From assembly GCF_016629665.1 (NCBI RefSeq), contig NZ_JAEPRQ010000001.1, forward strand, positions 124,001 to 188,000: DNA of 64,000 nucleotides. Reading direction: 5' to 3'. The notes under the pieces were generated by a model that saw only the letters and a list, made by a program, of their open reading frames with translations, searched no databases and had not been told where the DNA came from. This stretch comes from Paracoccus caeni. GTDB lineage: Bacteria > Pseudomonadota > Alphaproteobacteria > Rhodobacterales > Rhodobacteraceae. This document shows, piece after piece, positions 55,504 to 64,000 of the stretch (positions are counted from its first letter, which is position 1; each line of letters begins with the position of its first letter). Both the position numbers and the translations under genes were made by a program.

Positions 55504-56796
55504 TCAGACCAGAACGTCGCGCTCGGCCTGCTGCCCCACGCTGAAGATGCGCTTGTAACGCTCGATCTCGTCCGCAGGGCCGGTGGCCTTGGCCGGGTTG
55601 TCTGACAGCTTCACCGTCGGACGGCCATTCGCGGCCACTGCCTTGCAGACCAGACTGAACGGCGCCAAGCCGTCGCCCGGCACCAGCCCGCGAAAATCAT
55701 TGGTCAGCAGCGTGCCCCAGCCGAAGCTGACCTTCACCCGGCCCCGGAACTGATCATACAGCGAGACGATGTTCTCCACGTCCAGCCCGTCCGAGAAGAT
55801 CACCAGCTTCTGGCGCGGATCCTCGCCGCGTTCCTGCCACCAGCGGATCGCCGTTTCCGCGCCTTCGGCAGGATCGCCGCTGTCCACGCGGATGCCGGTC
55901 CAGCCGGCAAGCCAGTCGGGCGCATGTTGCAGAAAGCCCTTGGTGCCGTAAGTGTCGGGCAGGATGATGCGCAGATTACCGTCATGTTCTTCGTGCCAGT
56001 CGGCCAGAACCTCATAGGGCGCCTGCCGCAATTCCTGATCGGTATCGGCAAGGGCCGCATAGACCATCGGCAGTTCATGGGCATTCGTCCCGATCGCCTC
56101 GATGTCGCGGCGCATGGCGATCAGGCAGTTCGAGGTGCCGGTGAAGCGTTCGCCCAATCCCTCGATCATTGCCTGCACCGCCCAGTCCTGCCACAGGAAG
56201 CTGTGCCGCCTGCGCGTCCCGAAATCGGCGATACGCAGATCGGGCAATTCGCGAAGGGCCTCGATTTTTTCCCACAGCCGGGTCATGGCGCGGGCATAAA
56301 GCACCTCAAGCTCGAACCGGCCCATCTTTTCCAGCACCGCGCGCGAGCGCAGTTCCATCAGGATCGCCAGCGCCGGGATTTCCCACAGCATCACCTCGGG
56401 CCATTTGCCCTCGAAGGTCAGCTCATATTGCCCGTCGCGCTTTTCAAGCTGATAGGCGGGCAGGCGCAGCCCTTCCAGAAACTCCATGAAATCCGAGCGG
56501 AACATCTGGCGCTTGCCGTAGAAGGTATTGCCGCGCAGCCAAGTGCTTTCGCCGCGTGTCAGCGACAGGCTGCGGGCATGGTCAAGCTGTTCGCGCAATT
56601 CGCCTTCATCGATCAATTCGGCAAGGCGGATCGATTTCGAGCGGTTGATCAGGCTGAAGGTGACATTGGTGTCGGGCCGGTTGCGGAACACCGACTGGCA
56701 CATCAGCAGTTTGTAGAAATCGGTATCGATCAGCGACCGCACGATCGGATCGATTTTCCATTTGTGGTTATAGACGCGCGTCGCGATATCGACCAT
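55504..56796 (-). CDS. pncB: Nicotinate phosphoribosyltransferase
   Basis: 430 residues. It makes nicotinate mononucleotide from nicotinate and PRPP, the second step of NAD salvage. Matching features are the N-terminal [41 protein letters not shown] and the active-site [13 protein letters not shown] with [12 protein letters not shown]. It lies 6 bp after pncA, so the two form an operon. Confidence 0.96.
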   Translation of the reverse strand: MVDIATRVYNHKWKIDPIVRSLIDTDFYKLLMCQSVFRNRPDTNVTFSLINRSKSIRLAELIDEGELREQLDHARSLSLTRGESTWLRGNTFYGKRQMFRSDFMEFLEGLRLPAYQLEKRDGQYELTFEGKWPEVMLWEIPALAILMELRSRAVLEKMGRFELEVLYARAMTRLWEKIEALRELPDLRIADFGTRRRHSFLWQDWAVQAMIEGLGERFTGTSNCLIAMRRDIEAIGTNAHELPMVYAALADTDQELRQAPYEVLADWHEEHDGNLRIILPDTYGTKGFLQHAPDWLAGWTGIRVDSGDPAEGAETAIRWWQERGEDPRQKLVIFSDGLDVENIVSLYDQFRGRVKVSFGWGTLLTNDFRGLVPGDGLAPFSLVCKAVAANGRPTVKLSDNPAKATGPADEIERYKRIFSVGQQAERDVLV

Positions 56797-56802
56797 GGGC
56801 CG

Positions 56803-57399
56803 TTACTCCAGATTGACGCCGGCGGCGCGCATATCGGCGCGGGCACGGTCGCGGCTGCCGTCAAGATCGATGGCGCGGGTCGCGGCCTCGATCACGGTGG
56901 CGGTGAAGCCCTGTTTCGCGGCGTCGATGGCGCTCCACGCGACGCAGAAATCATGGGCAAGGCCGACAAAGGTCAGCGCGGTCAGGCCACGTTCGCCCAG
57001 ATATCCGGCAAGGCCGGTCGGCGTGACGTGGTCATTCTCGAAAAAGGCGGAATAGCTGTCGATCCCGGCGCGAAAACCCTTGCGGATCACCATATCGGCG
57101 CGGGACAGATCCAGCCCGGCATGGAAATCCGCGCCCGCTGTGCCGATCACGCAATGCGCGGGCCACAGCACCTGCGGACCGTAGGGCATCTGGATCAGGC
57201 TGAAGGGCTGAGCCCCCGGATGGTTCGCGGCAAAGCTGGTATGGTCGGCAGGGTGCCAGTCCTGCGTCAGGATCACCGCGTCGTAATTGCCCATCAACGC
57301 ATTGATCGGTTGCACGATTTCATCGCCGCCGGTCACGGCAAGCGCGCCGCCGGGGCAAAAATCGTTCTGCATATCGATGACGATCAGGGCACTGGACAT
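56803..57399 (-). CDS. pncA: Nicotinamidase
   Basis: 198 residues from the ATG at 57399, which has TTGGAGGAGG upstream; an extension to 57420 is rejected. The cysteine hydrolase triad is visible: [11 protein letters not shown] (Asp), a central Lys (VIRKGF), and [12 protein letters not shown] (Cys). Metal-binding [11 protein letters not shown] is also present. It converts nicotinamide to nicotinate for pncB. Confidence 0.95.
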   Translation of the reverse strand: MSSALIVIDMQNDFCPGGALAVTGGDEIVQPINALMGNYDAVILTQDWHPADHTSFAANHPGAQPFSLIQMPYGPQVLWPAHCVIGTAGADFHAGLDLSRADMVIRKGFRAGIDSYSAFFENDHVTPTGLAGYLGERGLTALTFVGLAHDFCVAWSAIDAAKQGFTATVIEAATRAIDLDGSRDRARADMRAAGVNLE

Positions 57400-57490
57400 C
57401 GTAAGCCTCCTCCAAGGCAAGCCTATGGGTAGAAACTGTCGCAGGCACGGTCAATGCCCCAGATGCTTGCAAGATCGGGTGTGGCTGGCT

Positions 57491-58393
57491 ATGGCCGCCT
57501 TTATGCTGACCGTTGCCGCGCTGTATCACTTTACCCGATTCCCGGATCCTGCCGCCATTCAGGGGCCGCTGGCCAAGGTTGCCTGCAGCAATGGCGTCAA
57601 GGGCACGCTGCTTCTGGCGCCAGAGGGGATCAATGGCACCATCGCAGGCAGCCGTCAGGGGATCGATGCGGTTCTGGCCCATATCCGTGCTTTGCCGGGA
57701 TGCGCGGATCTCGAATGGAAGGAAAGCCCCGCCGAAACCATGCCGTTTTCCCGCATGAAGGTCCGCCTGAAGCGAGAGATCGTCACGATGGGTCAGCCCG
57801 ACGTGGACCCGACCGCCTCGGTCGGCCATTACGTCGAGGCGCGGGACTGGAACGCCTTGATCAGCGCGCCGGACGTGGCGGTGATCGACACGCGCAACGA
57901 TTATGAGGTCGGGATCGGCAGCTTCGAAGGCGCCGTCGATCCGGGCACCCGCAGTTTTCGCGACTTCCCCGAATGGTGGCAGGCAAACGCCCATCGGTTC
58001 GAGGGCAAGCGGATCGCGATGTTCTGCACCGGCGGCATCCGCTGCGAGAAATCGACGAACTACCTACTGTCGCAAGGGGTCGAGGATGTGTTTCACCTCA
58101 AAGGCGGCATCCTGAAATATCTTGAGGATGTCCCGGCCGAGGACAGCAAATGGCAGGGCGAATGCTTCGTCTTCGACCAGCGCGTCAGCCTGACCCATGG
58201 TTTGCAGCAGGGGCGGCACGGGCTGTGCCATGCCTGCCGCCGCCCGATCTCACCCGAGGATCGGTTGCGCCCCGAATTCGAAGATGGCGTCCGCTGTCAC
58301 CGCTGCGTCGATGAATACAGCGATGCCGACCGCCAGCGCTTCCGCGAGCGGCACCGGCAAATCACCTTGGCGGAGCGGCGCGGCCAAGACTGA
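57491..58393 (+). CDS. trhO: TrhO-type tRNA uridine(34) hydroxylase (rhodanese domain)
   Basis: 300 residues from the ATG at 57491 (another ATG at 57503 is possible). The N-terminal part ([36 protein letters not shown]) precedes a rhodanese domain with active Cys in [14 protein letters not shown] and a Cys-rich tail (CHACRRP, CHRCVDE). TrhO uses oxygen to make 5-hydroxyuridine at tRNA position 34. It is divergent from pncA and convergent with maeB. Confidence 0.92.
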   Translation: MAAFMLTVAALYHFTRFPDPAAIQGPLAKVACSNGVKGTLLLAPEGINGTIAGSRQGIDAVLAHIRALPGCADLEWKESPAETMPFSRMKVRLKREIVTMGQPDVDPTASVGHYVEARDWNALISAPDVAVIDTRNDYEVGIGSFEGAVDPGTRSFRDFPEWWQANAHRFEGKRIAMFCTGGIRCEKSTNYLLSQGVEDVFHLKGGILKYLEDVPAEDSKWQGECFVFDQRVSLTHGLQQGRHGLCHACRRPISPEDRLRPEFEDGVRCHRCVDEYSDADRQRFRERHRQITLAERRGQD

Positions 58394-58406
58394 CCGCGCC
58401 AGAGGC

Positions 58407-60686
58407 TTACTTCATCACCCCAAGACCGCCAGCGGCAATTGCTGCCATATTCAGGATGTCGTTCACCTTCGACGTGGTCGAGCAGATCTGGATCGGATGC
58501 GGCGTGCCGGTCAGCATCGGACCGATCACCGTCGCCCCCGCCATTTCCTGCAGCAGCTTGACCGAGATCGAGGCCGAATGCCGCGCCGGAACCACAAGCA
58601 CATTGGCCGGTCCGGTCAGACGGCTGAACGGATAGCGCGCCGCCGCTTCGGGGTTCAGGGCGACATCCACCGTCATCTCACCCTCATATTCGAAATCGAC
58701 GCCACGCTCGTCCAGCACCTTCGGGGCCTGCGCCATCTTGATCGCGCGCTCGCTGAGCGGATAGCCGAAGTTCGAGAAGGACAGGAACGCCACCCGCGGA
58801 TCAAGCCCAAGCCCGCGCGCGACCATCGCGCCACGGGTGGCGATATCGGCCAGATCCTCGGCCTCGGGCCATTCATGAACCAGTGTATCGCCGATCAGGA
58901 TGATCTTGCCCTTATGCAGAACGCCGGTGATCCCCACCGCCCCGTCCTGCGGGCGCAGATCGAAAACCTTGCGCAATTCGGCCAGAACATGGGCGTTCTT
59001 GCGCGTGGCCCCGGTGACCAGCCCGTCGCCATGCCCATGCGCCAGCATCAGCGCCGAGAAAACATGCCGGTCACGGTTTGCCATCTTGATCGCATCCTCG
59101 CGGTCGATCCCCTCGCGCCACAGACGGGCATAAAGATATTCGTGATAGGCCTCCAGATGCCGCGAATTGGCCGCGTTCACCACGGTCAGTTCGCGCGCGG
59201 CATCGGCAAGACCGACGCTTGCCAGCTTCTCTTTCACGTCATTGTCGCGCCCGACGACCAGCGCCTGACCCATGCCGCCCCGCTGCCACGCCACGGCGGC
59301 GCGCAGAACGCGCAGATCGTCGCCCTCGGCAAAGATCATCCGGGCCTGCTTTTGCTTGGCGCGGGCGTGGATGCCCTGCAGGATCGCGGCGGTCGGGTCC
59401 ATCCGGTTCTTCAGCGACTGGACGTAGCCGTCCATATCCTCGATCGGACGGCGGGCGACGCCGGTATCGGCCCCGGCCTTGGCGACCGCAGGCGGGATCA
59501 CGTGGATCAGACGCGGATCGAAGGGCGTCGGGATGATGTAATCGCGCCCGAATTGCAGCTTGCGGCCATAGGCCACCGCCACCTCATCCGGCACATCCTC
59601 TCGTGCGAGCTTCGCCAAAGCCTCGGCACAGGCGATCTTCATCTCGTCGTTGATGGCGCGGGCGTGGATGTCCAGCGCGCCCCGGAACAGATAGGGGAAG
59701 CCAAGGACGTTGTTGACCTGATTGGGGTAATCGCTGCGGCCGGTGGCGACGATGGCGTCGGGACGGACGGCATGGGCATCCTCGGGGGTGATTTCCGGGT
59801 CGGGGTTCGCCATCGCGAAAATGACCGGGTTATCGGCCATCGACTGAACCATCTCTTGCGTCACCGCGCCCTTGGCCGAGACGCCAAGGAACACATCCGC
59901 CCCCCGCATCGCATCCTCCAGAGAGCGGGCCTCGGTCACGACCGCATGGGCCGATTTCCACTGGTTCATGCCCTCGGTGCGGCCCTGATAGATCACGCCC
60001 TTGGTGTCGCACATGATGCAGTTTTCATGCCGCGCGCCCATCGACTTGACCAGTTCCAGACAGGCGATCCCGGCAGCACCGGCACCGTTCAGGACGATCT
60101 TCACATCCTCGATCTTCTTGCCCGACAGTTCCAGCGCATTGATCAGGCCCGCCGCGCAGATCACCGCTGTCCCGTGTTGGTCGTCATGAAAGACGGGAAT
60201 GTCCATCAGCTCTTTCAGACGCTGCTCGATGATGAAACATTCCGGCGCCTTGATATCCTCAAGGTTGATGCCGCCAAAGGTCGGCCCCATCAGGCGGACG
60301 GCATTGATGATCTCATCCGCGTCTTCGCTGTCCAGCTCGATATCGATGGCGTTCACATCGGCGAAGCGCTTGAACAGCACCGCCTTGCCCTCCATCACCG
60401 GCTTCGATGCCAGCGCGCCCAGATTGCCCAGACCAAGGATCGCCGTCCCGTTCGAGATGACCGCGACAAGGTTGCCCTTGGTGGTGTAGTCATACGCGGT
60501 CTCGGGATTCTCGGCGATGACCTCGACCGGCACGGCAACGCCCGGCGAATAGGCCAGTGACAGATCGCGCTGCGTGGTCATCGGCGTCGATGGCACCACG
60601 TCGAATTTGCCCGGACGCGGTTCGAGGTGATAGGCCAATGCCTCTTCCGGCGTGATACGGCTGCCGCGGCGCGAATTGTCGGTCAT
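58407..60686 (-). CDS. maeB: NADP-dependent malic enzyme, malic/PTA-domain fusion
   Basis: 759 residues. The first 430 or so residues form malic enzyme (SLAYSPGVAVPVEVIAENPE, AILGLGNLGALASKPVMEGK, FHDDQHGTAVICAAGL, VLNGAGAAGIACLEL). The rest is a phosphotransacetylase-like domain (ILQGIHARAKQKQARMIFAE, then a C-terminal ARHSASISVKLLQ). It decarboxylates malate to pyruvate with NADPH formation. The PTA-like part is usually non-catalytic and regulatory, responding to acetyl-CoA. Confidence 0.95.
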   Translation of the reverse strand: MTDNSRRGSRITPEEALAYHLEPRPGKFDVVPSTPMTTQRDLSLAYSPGVAVPVEVIAENPETAYDYTTKGNLVAVISNGTAILGLGNLGALASKPVMEGKAVLFKRFADVNAIDIELDSEDADEIINAVRLMGPTFGGINLEDIKAPECFIIEQRLKELMDIPVFHDDQHGTAVICAAGLINALELSGKKIEDVKIVLNGAGAAGIACLELVKSMGARHENCIMCDTKGVIYQGRTEGMNQWKSAHAVVTEARSLEDAMRGADVFLGVSAKGAVTQEMVQSMADNPVIFAMANPDPEITPEDAHAVRPDAIVATGRSDYPNQVNNVLGFPYLFRGALDIHARAINDEMKIACAEALAKLAREDVPDEVAVAYGRKLQFGRDYIIPTPFDPRLIHVIPPAVAKAGADTGVARRPIEDMDGYVQSLKNRMDPTAAILQGIHARAKQKQARMIFAEGDDLRVLRAAVAWQRGGMGQALVVGRDNDVKEKLASVGLADAARELTVVNAANSRHLEAYHEYLYARLWREGIDREDAIKMANRDRHVFSALMLAHGHGDGLVTGATRKNAHVLAELRKVFDLRPQDGAVGITGVLHKGKIILIGDTLVHEWPEAEDLADIATRGAMVARGLGLDPRVAFLSFSNFGYPLSERAIKMAQAPKVLDERGVDFEYEGEMTVDVALNPEAAARYPFSRLTGPANVLVVPARHSASISVKLLQEMAGATVIGPMLTGTPHPIQICSTTSKVNDILNMAAIAAGGLGVMK

Positions 60687-60861
60687 CTTGAACGAACTCC
60701 CCCTGAGATTCTTGGGTGCTTAACCAGACGTAAACCTGGCCTTCAACCACCTTTGCGGGAAAGATTGGGCCTCGGGACAATCGTTAGCGATAACGTTGAC
60801 GGCGATCGGCGAAATCTTACCCTTGCGATGAATGAAACAGGCTTTGGGGGCGAAATCCAGA

Positions 60862-61674
60862 ATGTTCGATCCTTGGCTGACGCGCTGGAACCTGACCGCC
60901 GACGGGGCGCCGATCACCACCCACACCGCCCATCTGCTGCCGGTCTTGCAGGGGGATCAGCCCGCAATGCTGAAGCTGTCGCATGAACCGGACGAACGGG
61001 AAGGGGCGGCGATGATGGCATGGTGGAACGGCGACGGCGCCGCCCGTGTCCTTGCGCTTGAGGACGAGGCGCTGCTGCTGGAACGCGCAACCGGCCCCGA
61101 AAGCCTTGCGGATATGGCCCGCAAGGGGCGCGATGATCAGGCAACGCGTATTCTCTGCGAGGTTGCCGCCCGCCTGCATCGCCCGCGCCGCACGCCACTG
61201 CTAAACCCGATATCCCTTGCCCATTGGTTCCGCGACCTCGAACCGGCAGCCGCGACCCATGGCGGCATCCTGCCCCGCGCTCATCAGGTGGCGCAGCGCC
61301 TTCTGTCCGACCAGCAAGACATCCTGCCCCTGCATGGTGATCTGCACCATGACAACGTGCTGGATTTCGGCCCGCGCGGTTGGCTTGCCATCGACCCGAA
61401 ACGGCTGATCGGCGACCGCGCCTTTGACTATGCCAGTATCTTCACCAATCCTGACCTGTCGGACCCGACCCGCCCGGTCGCGACCCTACCGGGCGTGTTT
61501 CAGAGGCGGCTGAAGCTCGTCAGCGCATCAGCCGACCTGCCGGTCCGGCGGTTGCTTGAATGGGTTCTCGCATGGACCGGGCTGTCGGCGGCGTGGTATC
61601 TGGGCGACGATGACCCGATGGCCGAGATCGACCTGCATATCGCGAACCTCGCGGCGGTAGAACTGGACCGATAA
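60862..61674 (+). CDS. APH(6)/streptomycin-kinase-like phosphotransferase
   Basis: 270 residues if the ATG at 60862 is used (MFDPWLTRWNLTADG is the usual family start); an ATG at 60832 would add 10 residues. The kinase-like fold has HGDLHHDNVLDFG as catalytic loop and LAIDPKRLIGDRAFDYA as the metal-binding segment. The family phosphorylates streptomycin or hydroxyurea in known members, but chromosomal members may act on other substrates. The gene is divergent from maeB. Confidence 0.8.
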   Translation: MFDPWLTRWNLTADGAPITTHTAHLLPVLQGDQPAMLKLSHEPDEREGAAMMAWWNGDGAARVLALEDEALLLERATGPESLADMARKGRDDQATRILCEVAARLHRPRRTPLLNPISLAHWFRDLEPAAATHGGILPRAHQVAQRLLSDQQDILPLHGDLHHDNVLDFGPRGWLAIDPKRLIGDRAFDYASIFTNPDLSDPTRPVATLPGVFQRRLKLVSASADLPVRRLLEWVLAWTGLSAAWYLGDDDPMAEIDLHIANLAAVELDR

Positions 61675-61699
61675 CATCAACCCTCACGCAACACCCACC

Positions 61700-61765
61700 G
61701 TGCGCAAGCGGTGTACAGCCTGTGCACATCCTGTGCATGCGTGGTGCATATCCTGTGCCGCCAAA
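61700..61765. repeat. Array B: six 11-bp GTG-initiated units
   Basis: Units start at 61700, 61711, 61722, 61733, 61744 and 61755: GTGCGCAAGCG, GTGTACAGCCT, GTGCACATCCT, GTGCATGCGTG, GTGCATATCCT, GTGCCGCCAAA. The period is exactly 11 bp and the GTGTAC-GTGCAC-GTGCAT order is the same as in array A (2296-2350). It lies between the kinase gene and the 3' end of the Anbu gene. Confidence 0.75.
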
Positions 61766-61800
61766 ATCCCAGCATTTGCTGGTCTGGCGCGGATCGCCGT

Positions 61801-61822
61801 TTCTTCGTTGCAAAAATACCGA
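61801..61822 (-). repeat. 3'-end motif copy downstream of the Anbu gene
   Basis: On the minus strand CGGTATTT, then TTG, then CAACGAAGAAA, beginning 28 nt after the Anbu stop in gene orientation. It matches the copies at 9914, 55441 and 55471. Confidence 0.7.
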
Positions 61823-61850
61823 TTGCAACGCCCGCACCCGTTGCGCGGCC

Positions 61851-62576
61851 TCAGATAGAGACCTTGACGAAGCTGTCCCGCAGCGCCGCCGACCATGCCG
61901 CGCTCATCTCCATGAAGTCGGGATCGCCCTCCAGAATCCGCCGCTTCGAGGTGATCGCGCAGGCATCCTTCTCGATCACCGCCAGATCCAGCGGCATCCC
62001 CACCGACAGGTTCGACCGCAGCGTCGAATCCATCGACAGCAGCACCGCCTTTTGCGCATCCGCCATCGAGGTCGCGGGAGTCACTACCCGGTCAAGGATC
62101 GGCTTGCCATATTTATGCTCGCCGATTTGCAGGAAGGGCGTGTCGTCCGTCGCTTCGATGAAATTGCCTTCCGGGTAGATCAGGAACATCCGCATATCGC
62201 CGCCCTTGCGCTGCCCCGCAACGATCATGCTGGCACTGGCCTGCTGGTTAAACTCTCGCATTTGTTCAACAATTTCGCGTCGTGTCCGCGACAGCGTATG
62301 CCCGATGATCGAGGCGACCTGCAACATCGTCTGCGCCTTCATGATCGAGGTGGTCTCATCCGCCATCTCGTCATCGATCGCCTCGGCCAGCCGCGCCAGC
62401 GTCGTCTGCGTCACCGATAACGAGCCTGCGGTCATCACCACAACCACCCGCTCGCCCGGTTCCTCGAACGTGTACATCTTCCTGTAGCAGGCGATGTTGT
62501 CGAGCCCGGCATTGGTGCGCGTATCCGACAGCAGCACCAGCCCGGCGTTCAATTTCAGTCCGACGCAATAGGTCAT
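61851..62576 (-). CDS. Anbu, proteasome-type peptidase homologue
   Basis: 241 residues from the ATG at 62576, with GGGAAAG upstream. Anbu proteins are bacterial relatives of the 20S proteasome beta subunit and assemble into rings; processing exposes an N-terminal Thr, which here would be residue 2 of MTYCVGLKLNAGLVLLSDTR. Other family parts are VVVVMTAGSLSVTQ and ERRILEGDPDF-like end (SKRRILEGDPDF). Anbu genes usually sit with ATP-grasp, alpha-E and transglutaminase-like genes, none of which are adjacent here. Confidence 0.9.
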   Translation of the reverse strand: MTYCVGLKLNAGLVLLSDTRTNAGLDNIACYRKMYTFEEPGERVVVVMTAGSLSVTQTTLARLAEAIDDEMADETTSIMKAQTMLQVASIIGHTLSRTRREIVEQMREFNQQASASMIVAGQRKGGDMRMFLIYPEGNFIEATDDTPFLQIGEHKYGKPILDRVVTPATSMADAQKAVLLSMDSTLRSNLSVGMPLDLAVIEKDACAITSKRRILEGDPDFMEMSAAWSAALRDSFVKVSI

Positions 62577-62774
62577 CGGCTTTCCCAATCCAGCTTGCGC
62601 GGCAATTTATGCCCCCGCCCACCGCCTCGCAATCTGTCGTTTCGTCGGGGCATCCGCGACCTGCGGCGCTGCGGCAAATCTGTCGCAGGGGAAACCCGCC
62701 CAGCGGCGTGACAGGGGGTCGAAATCGTTACAATTCGCGCGCATCATCGCCAAAAACCAATACGGGAGTTGACC

Positions 62775-64000
62775 ATGAAAACGATGTTTCCCCTGACCCG
62801 ACGCGGTCTTCTGTCGGCGGGCGTGGCGGGCGCCGGTCTGGTCGTCCTGCATCCTTTCGCGGCACGGGCGCAGGCGGGGCAGGCGCATCTGCGGATCATG
62901 GAGACGACCGACCTGCACGTCCATGTCTGGCCCTATGATTACTATGCCGATGAGGCGGTCGATACGTTGGGCGCATCGCGCACCGCCGCCCTTATCAATG
63001 CCGTCCGGGCCGAGGCGGGCAATTCGATCCTGTTCGACAATGGCGACTTCCTGCAGGGAAACCCGATGGGCGACTATATCGCTTACGAGCGTGGCATGGC
63101 CGAGGGTCAGACCCATCCGATCGTCACCGCGATGAACGAAATCGGCGTCGAGGCCGGGACGCTGGGCAATCACGAATTCAACTATGGGCTTGATTTTCTG
63201 AAGCAAAGCCTTGCCAACGCGGGCTTTCCGCTGGTCTGCGCCAATATCGCTGTGACCCAAGGCAGCGCACCCACCGAAGATGAGACCTTGCTGCCGCCCT
63301 ATACCGTGCTGGAGCGTGAACTGACCGATGGCACTGGCGCGACCCACCCGATCCGGCTGGGCGTGATCGGCTTCGTGCCGCCGCAGGTGATGCAATGGGA
63401 TCGGAAGCATCTAGAGGGCAATGTCTCGGCCCGCGACATCGTGGCGGCGGCAGAAGCTTGGGTGCCGAAACTGCGCGACGAAGGCGTCGATCTGGTCATT
63501 GCGCTGTGCCATTCCGGCATCGGCGCGGCCGCCCATACCGACGGGATGGAGAATGCCGCCATCCCGCTGGCCGCCGTTGACGGCATCGACGTGATCCTGA
63601 CCGGGCACGCGCATCTGGTCTTTCCCGGTTCCGATTTTGACGGGGTCGAGGGGGTGGATAATGCGGCTGGCACCATCTCGGGCAAGCCGGGGGTGATGGC
63701 GGGGTTCTGGGGCTCGCATATGGGGCTGGTCGATCTGCTACTGGAACGGCAGGGCGACGGTTGGACCATTGTCAGCCACAGCTCGGAAGCGCGCCCGATT
63801 TATGAACGCGACGCCGACCGCAATGTGACCCCGCTGGTCGAAAGCGTGGCGGCGGTCGAAGAGAGCGTCGCGACCGAGCATCAGGAAACGCTGGATTATG
63901 TGCGCCGCCCGGTCGGCAAGACCTCGGCCCCGCTTTACAGCTATTTCGCGCTGGTGGCGGATGATCCCTCGGTGCAGATCGTCTCGAATGCGCAGGCGTG
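62775..64000 (+). CDS. cpdB: CpdB-like 2',3'-cyclic-nucleotide phosphodiesterase/3'-nucleotidase, cut by the window edge
   Basis: At least 408 codons from the ATG at 62775 (ACGGGAG upstream), open to the right edge. A twin-arginine-type signal (PLTRRGLLSAGVAGAG) precedes the mature part. The calcineurin-like metal motifs are present: IMETTDLHVHVWPYDYY, NSILFDNGDFLQGNPMGDYI, AGTLGNHEFNYG and TGHAHLVFPG. It hydrolyses 2',3'-cyclic nucleotides and 3'-nucleotides in the periplasm to recover phosphate and nucleosides. The C-terminal 5'-nucleotidase domain should lie beyond the window. Confidence 0.88.
   Translation, partial: MKTMFPLTRRGLLSAGVAGAGLVVLHPFAARAQAGQAHLRIMETTDLHVHVWPYDYYADEAVDTLGASRTAALINAVRAEAGNSILFDNGDFLQGNPMGDYIAYERGMAEGQTHPIVTAMNEIGVEAGTLGNHEFNYGLDFLKQSLANAGFPLVCANIAVTQGSAPTEDETLLPPYTVLERELTDGTGATHPIRLGVIGFVPPQVMQWDRKHLEGNVSARDIVAAAEAWVPKLRDEGVDLVIALCHSGIGAAAHTDGMENAAIPLAAVDGIDVILTGHAHLVFPGSDFDGVEGVDNAAGTISGKPGVMAGFWGSHMGLVDLLLERQGDGWTIVSHSSEARPIYERDADRNVTPLVESVAAVEESVATEHQETLDYVRRPVGKTSAPLYSYFALVADDPSVQIVSNAQA

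Noticed and set aside
58197..60560. Plus-strand 787-codon ORF opposite maeB
   Set aside because: Shadow of maeB with no family resemblance.
1..64000. tRNA, rRNA, CRISPR, IS elements
   Set aside because: No cloverleaf-type sequence, spaced repeat array of CRISPR form, or transposase was found; the 11-bp arrays are too short in period for CRISPR.

Overview
The window looks like a chromosomal segment of a Paracoccus-type member of the Rhodobacteraceae (Alphaproteobacteria). The evidence is high G+C with dense ATGA/GTGA-overlapped operons, a three-gene fbcFBC (cytochrome bc1) operon whose cytochrome c1 carries a long Ala/Glu-rich acidic insert as known from Paracoccus, an imuB-dnaE2 SOS cassette with the alphaproteobacterial LexA box (GTTC-N7-GTTC), an RpoH-type dnaK promoter, and paired mutM / ubiE-ubiB genes. 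No rRNA, tRNA, CRISPR array or insertion sequence was recognised.

Layout. 1-1.7 kb is an A+T-rich stretch unlike the rest, with a truncated cell-wall amidase, a small secreted Cys-containing ORF and a decayed membrane/coiled-coil gene. 1.7-7.2 kb holds an orphan BrnA-like gene and the translesion cassette imuB-dnaE2. 7.4-9.8 kb has a TonB-dependent receptor and a DUF1330 gene. 10-13.2 kb has mutM divergent from ubiE-ubiB (ubiquinone). 13.3-18.4 kb has an SDR/DoxX-like fusion, a DUF2269 gene and a DUF4173-response regulator-histidine kinase operon. 18.3-21.6 kb is the thiBPQ thiamine/TPP importer behind a TPP riboswitch. 21.7-25.4 kb is mutS-aroC. 25.5-31.6 kb is a Pho-box-driven pstSCAB-phoU-phoB operon. 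Ribokinase (31.6-32.4), fbcFBC (32.6-35.9), radC, dnaJ and dnaK follow.

40.3-50.9 kb is a surface-polysaccharide block: KpsM-like ABC permease, cysQ (PAP phosphatase), galU, galE, two paralogous family-2-like glycosyltransferases, a GT14-like/DUF5928 protein, a NodH-like sulfotransferase and a phosphomannomutase/phosphoglucomutase. Together they suggest synthesis of a sulfated exopolymer. 51-55.4 kb carries a SnoaL-like/GNAT/nitrilase operon, arfB, a NUDIX hydrolase and a Pit phosphate transporter. 55.5-64 kb carries pncB-pncA (NAD salvage), trhO, maeB, an APH(6)-like kinase, an Anbu proteasome homologue and a CpdB-like metallophosphatase cut by the right edge.

Most notable unexplained signals: (i) two intergenic arrays about 59 kb apart, each of GTG-initiated units repeating with exact 11-bp period and the same unit order; (ii) a conserved motif, CGGTATTT-N3-CAACGRAGAAR, found four times just 3' of stop codons and always in gene orientation; (iii) TGCAC half-sites at 11-bp phase before the DUF4173/two-component operon, resembling a CreB-type operator; (iv) the decayed A+T-rich left end.
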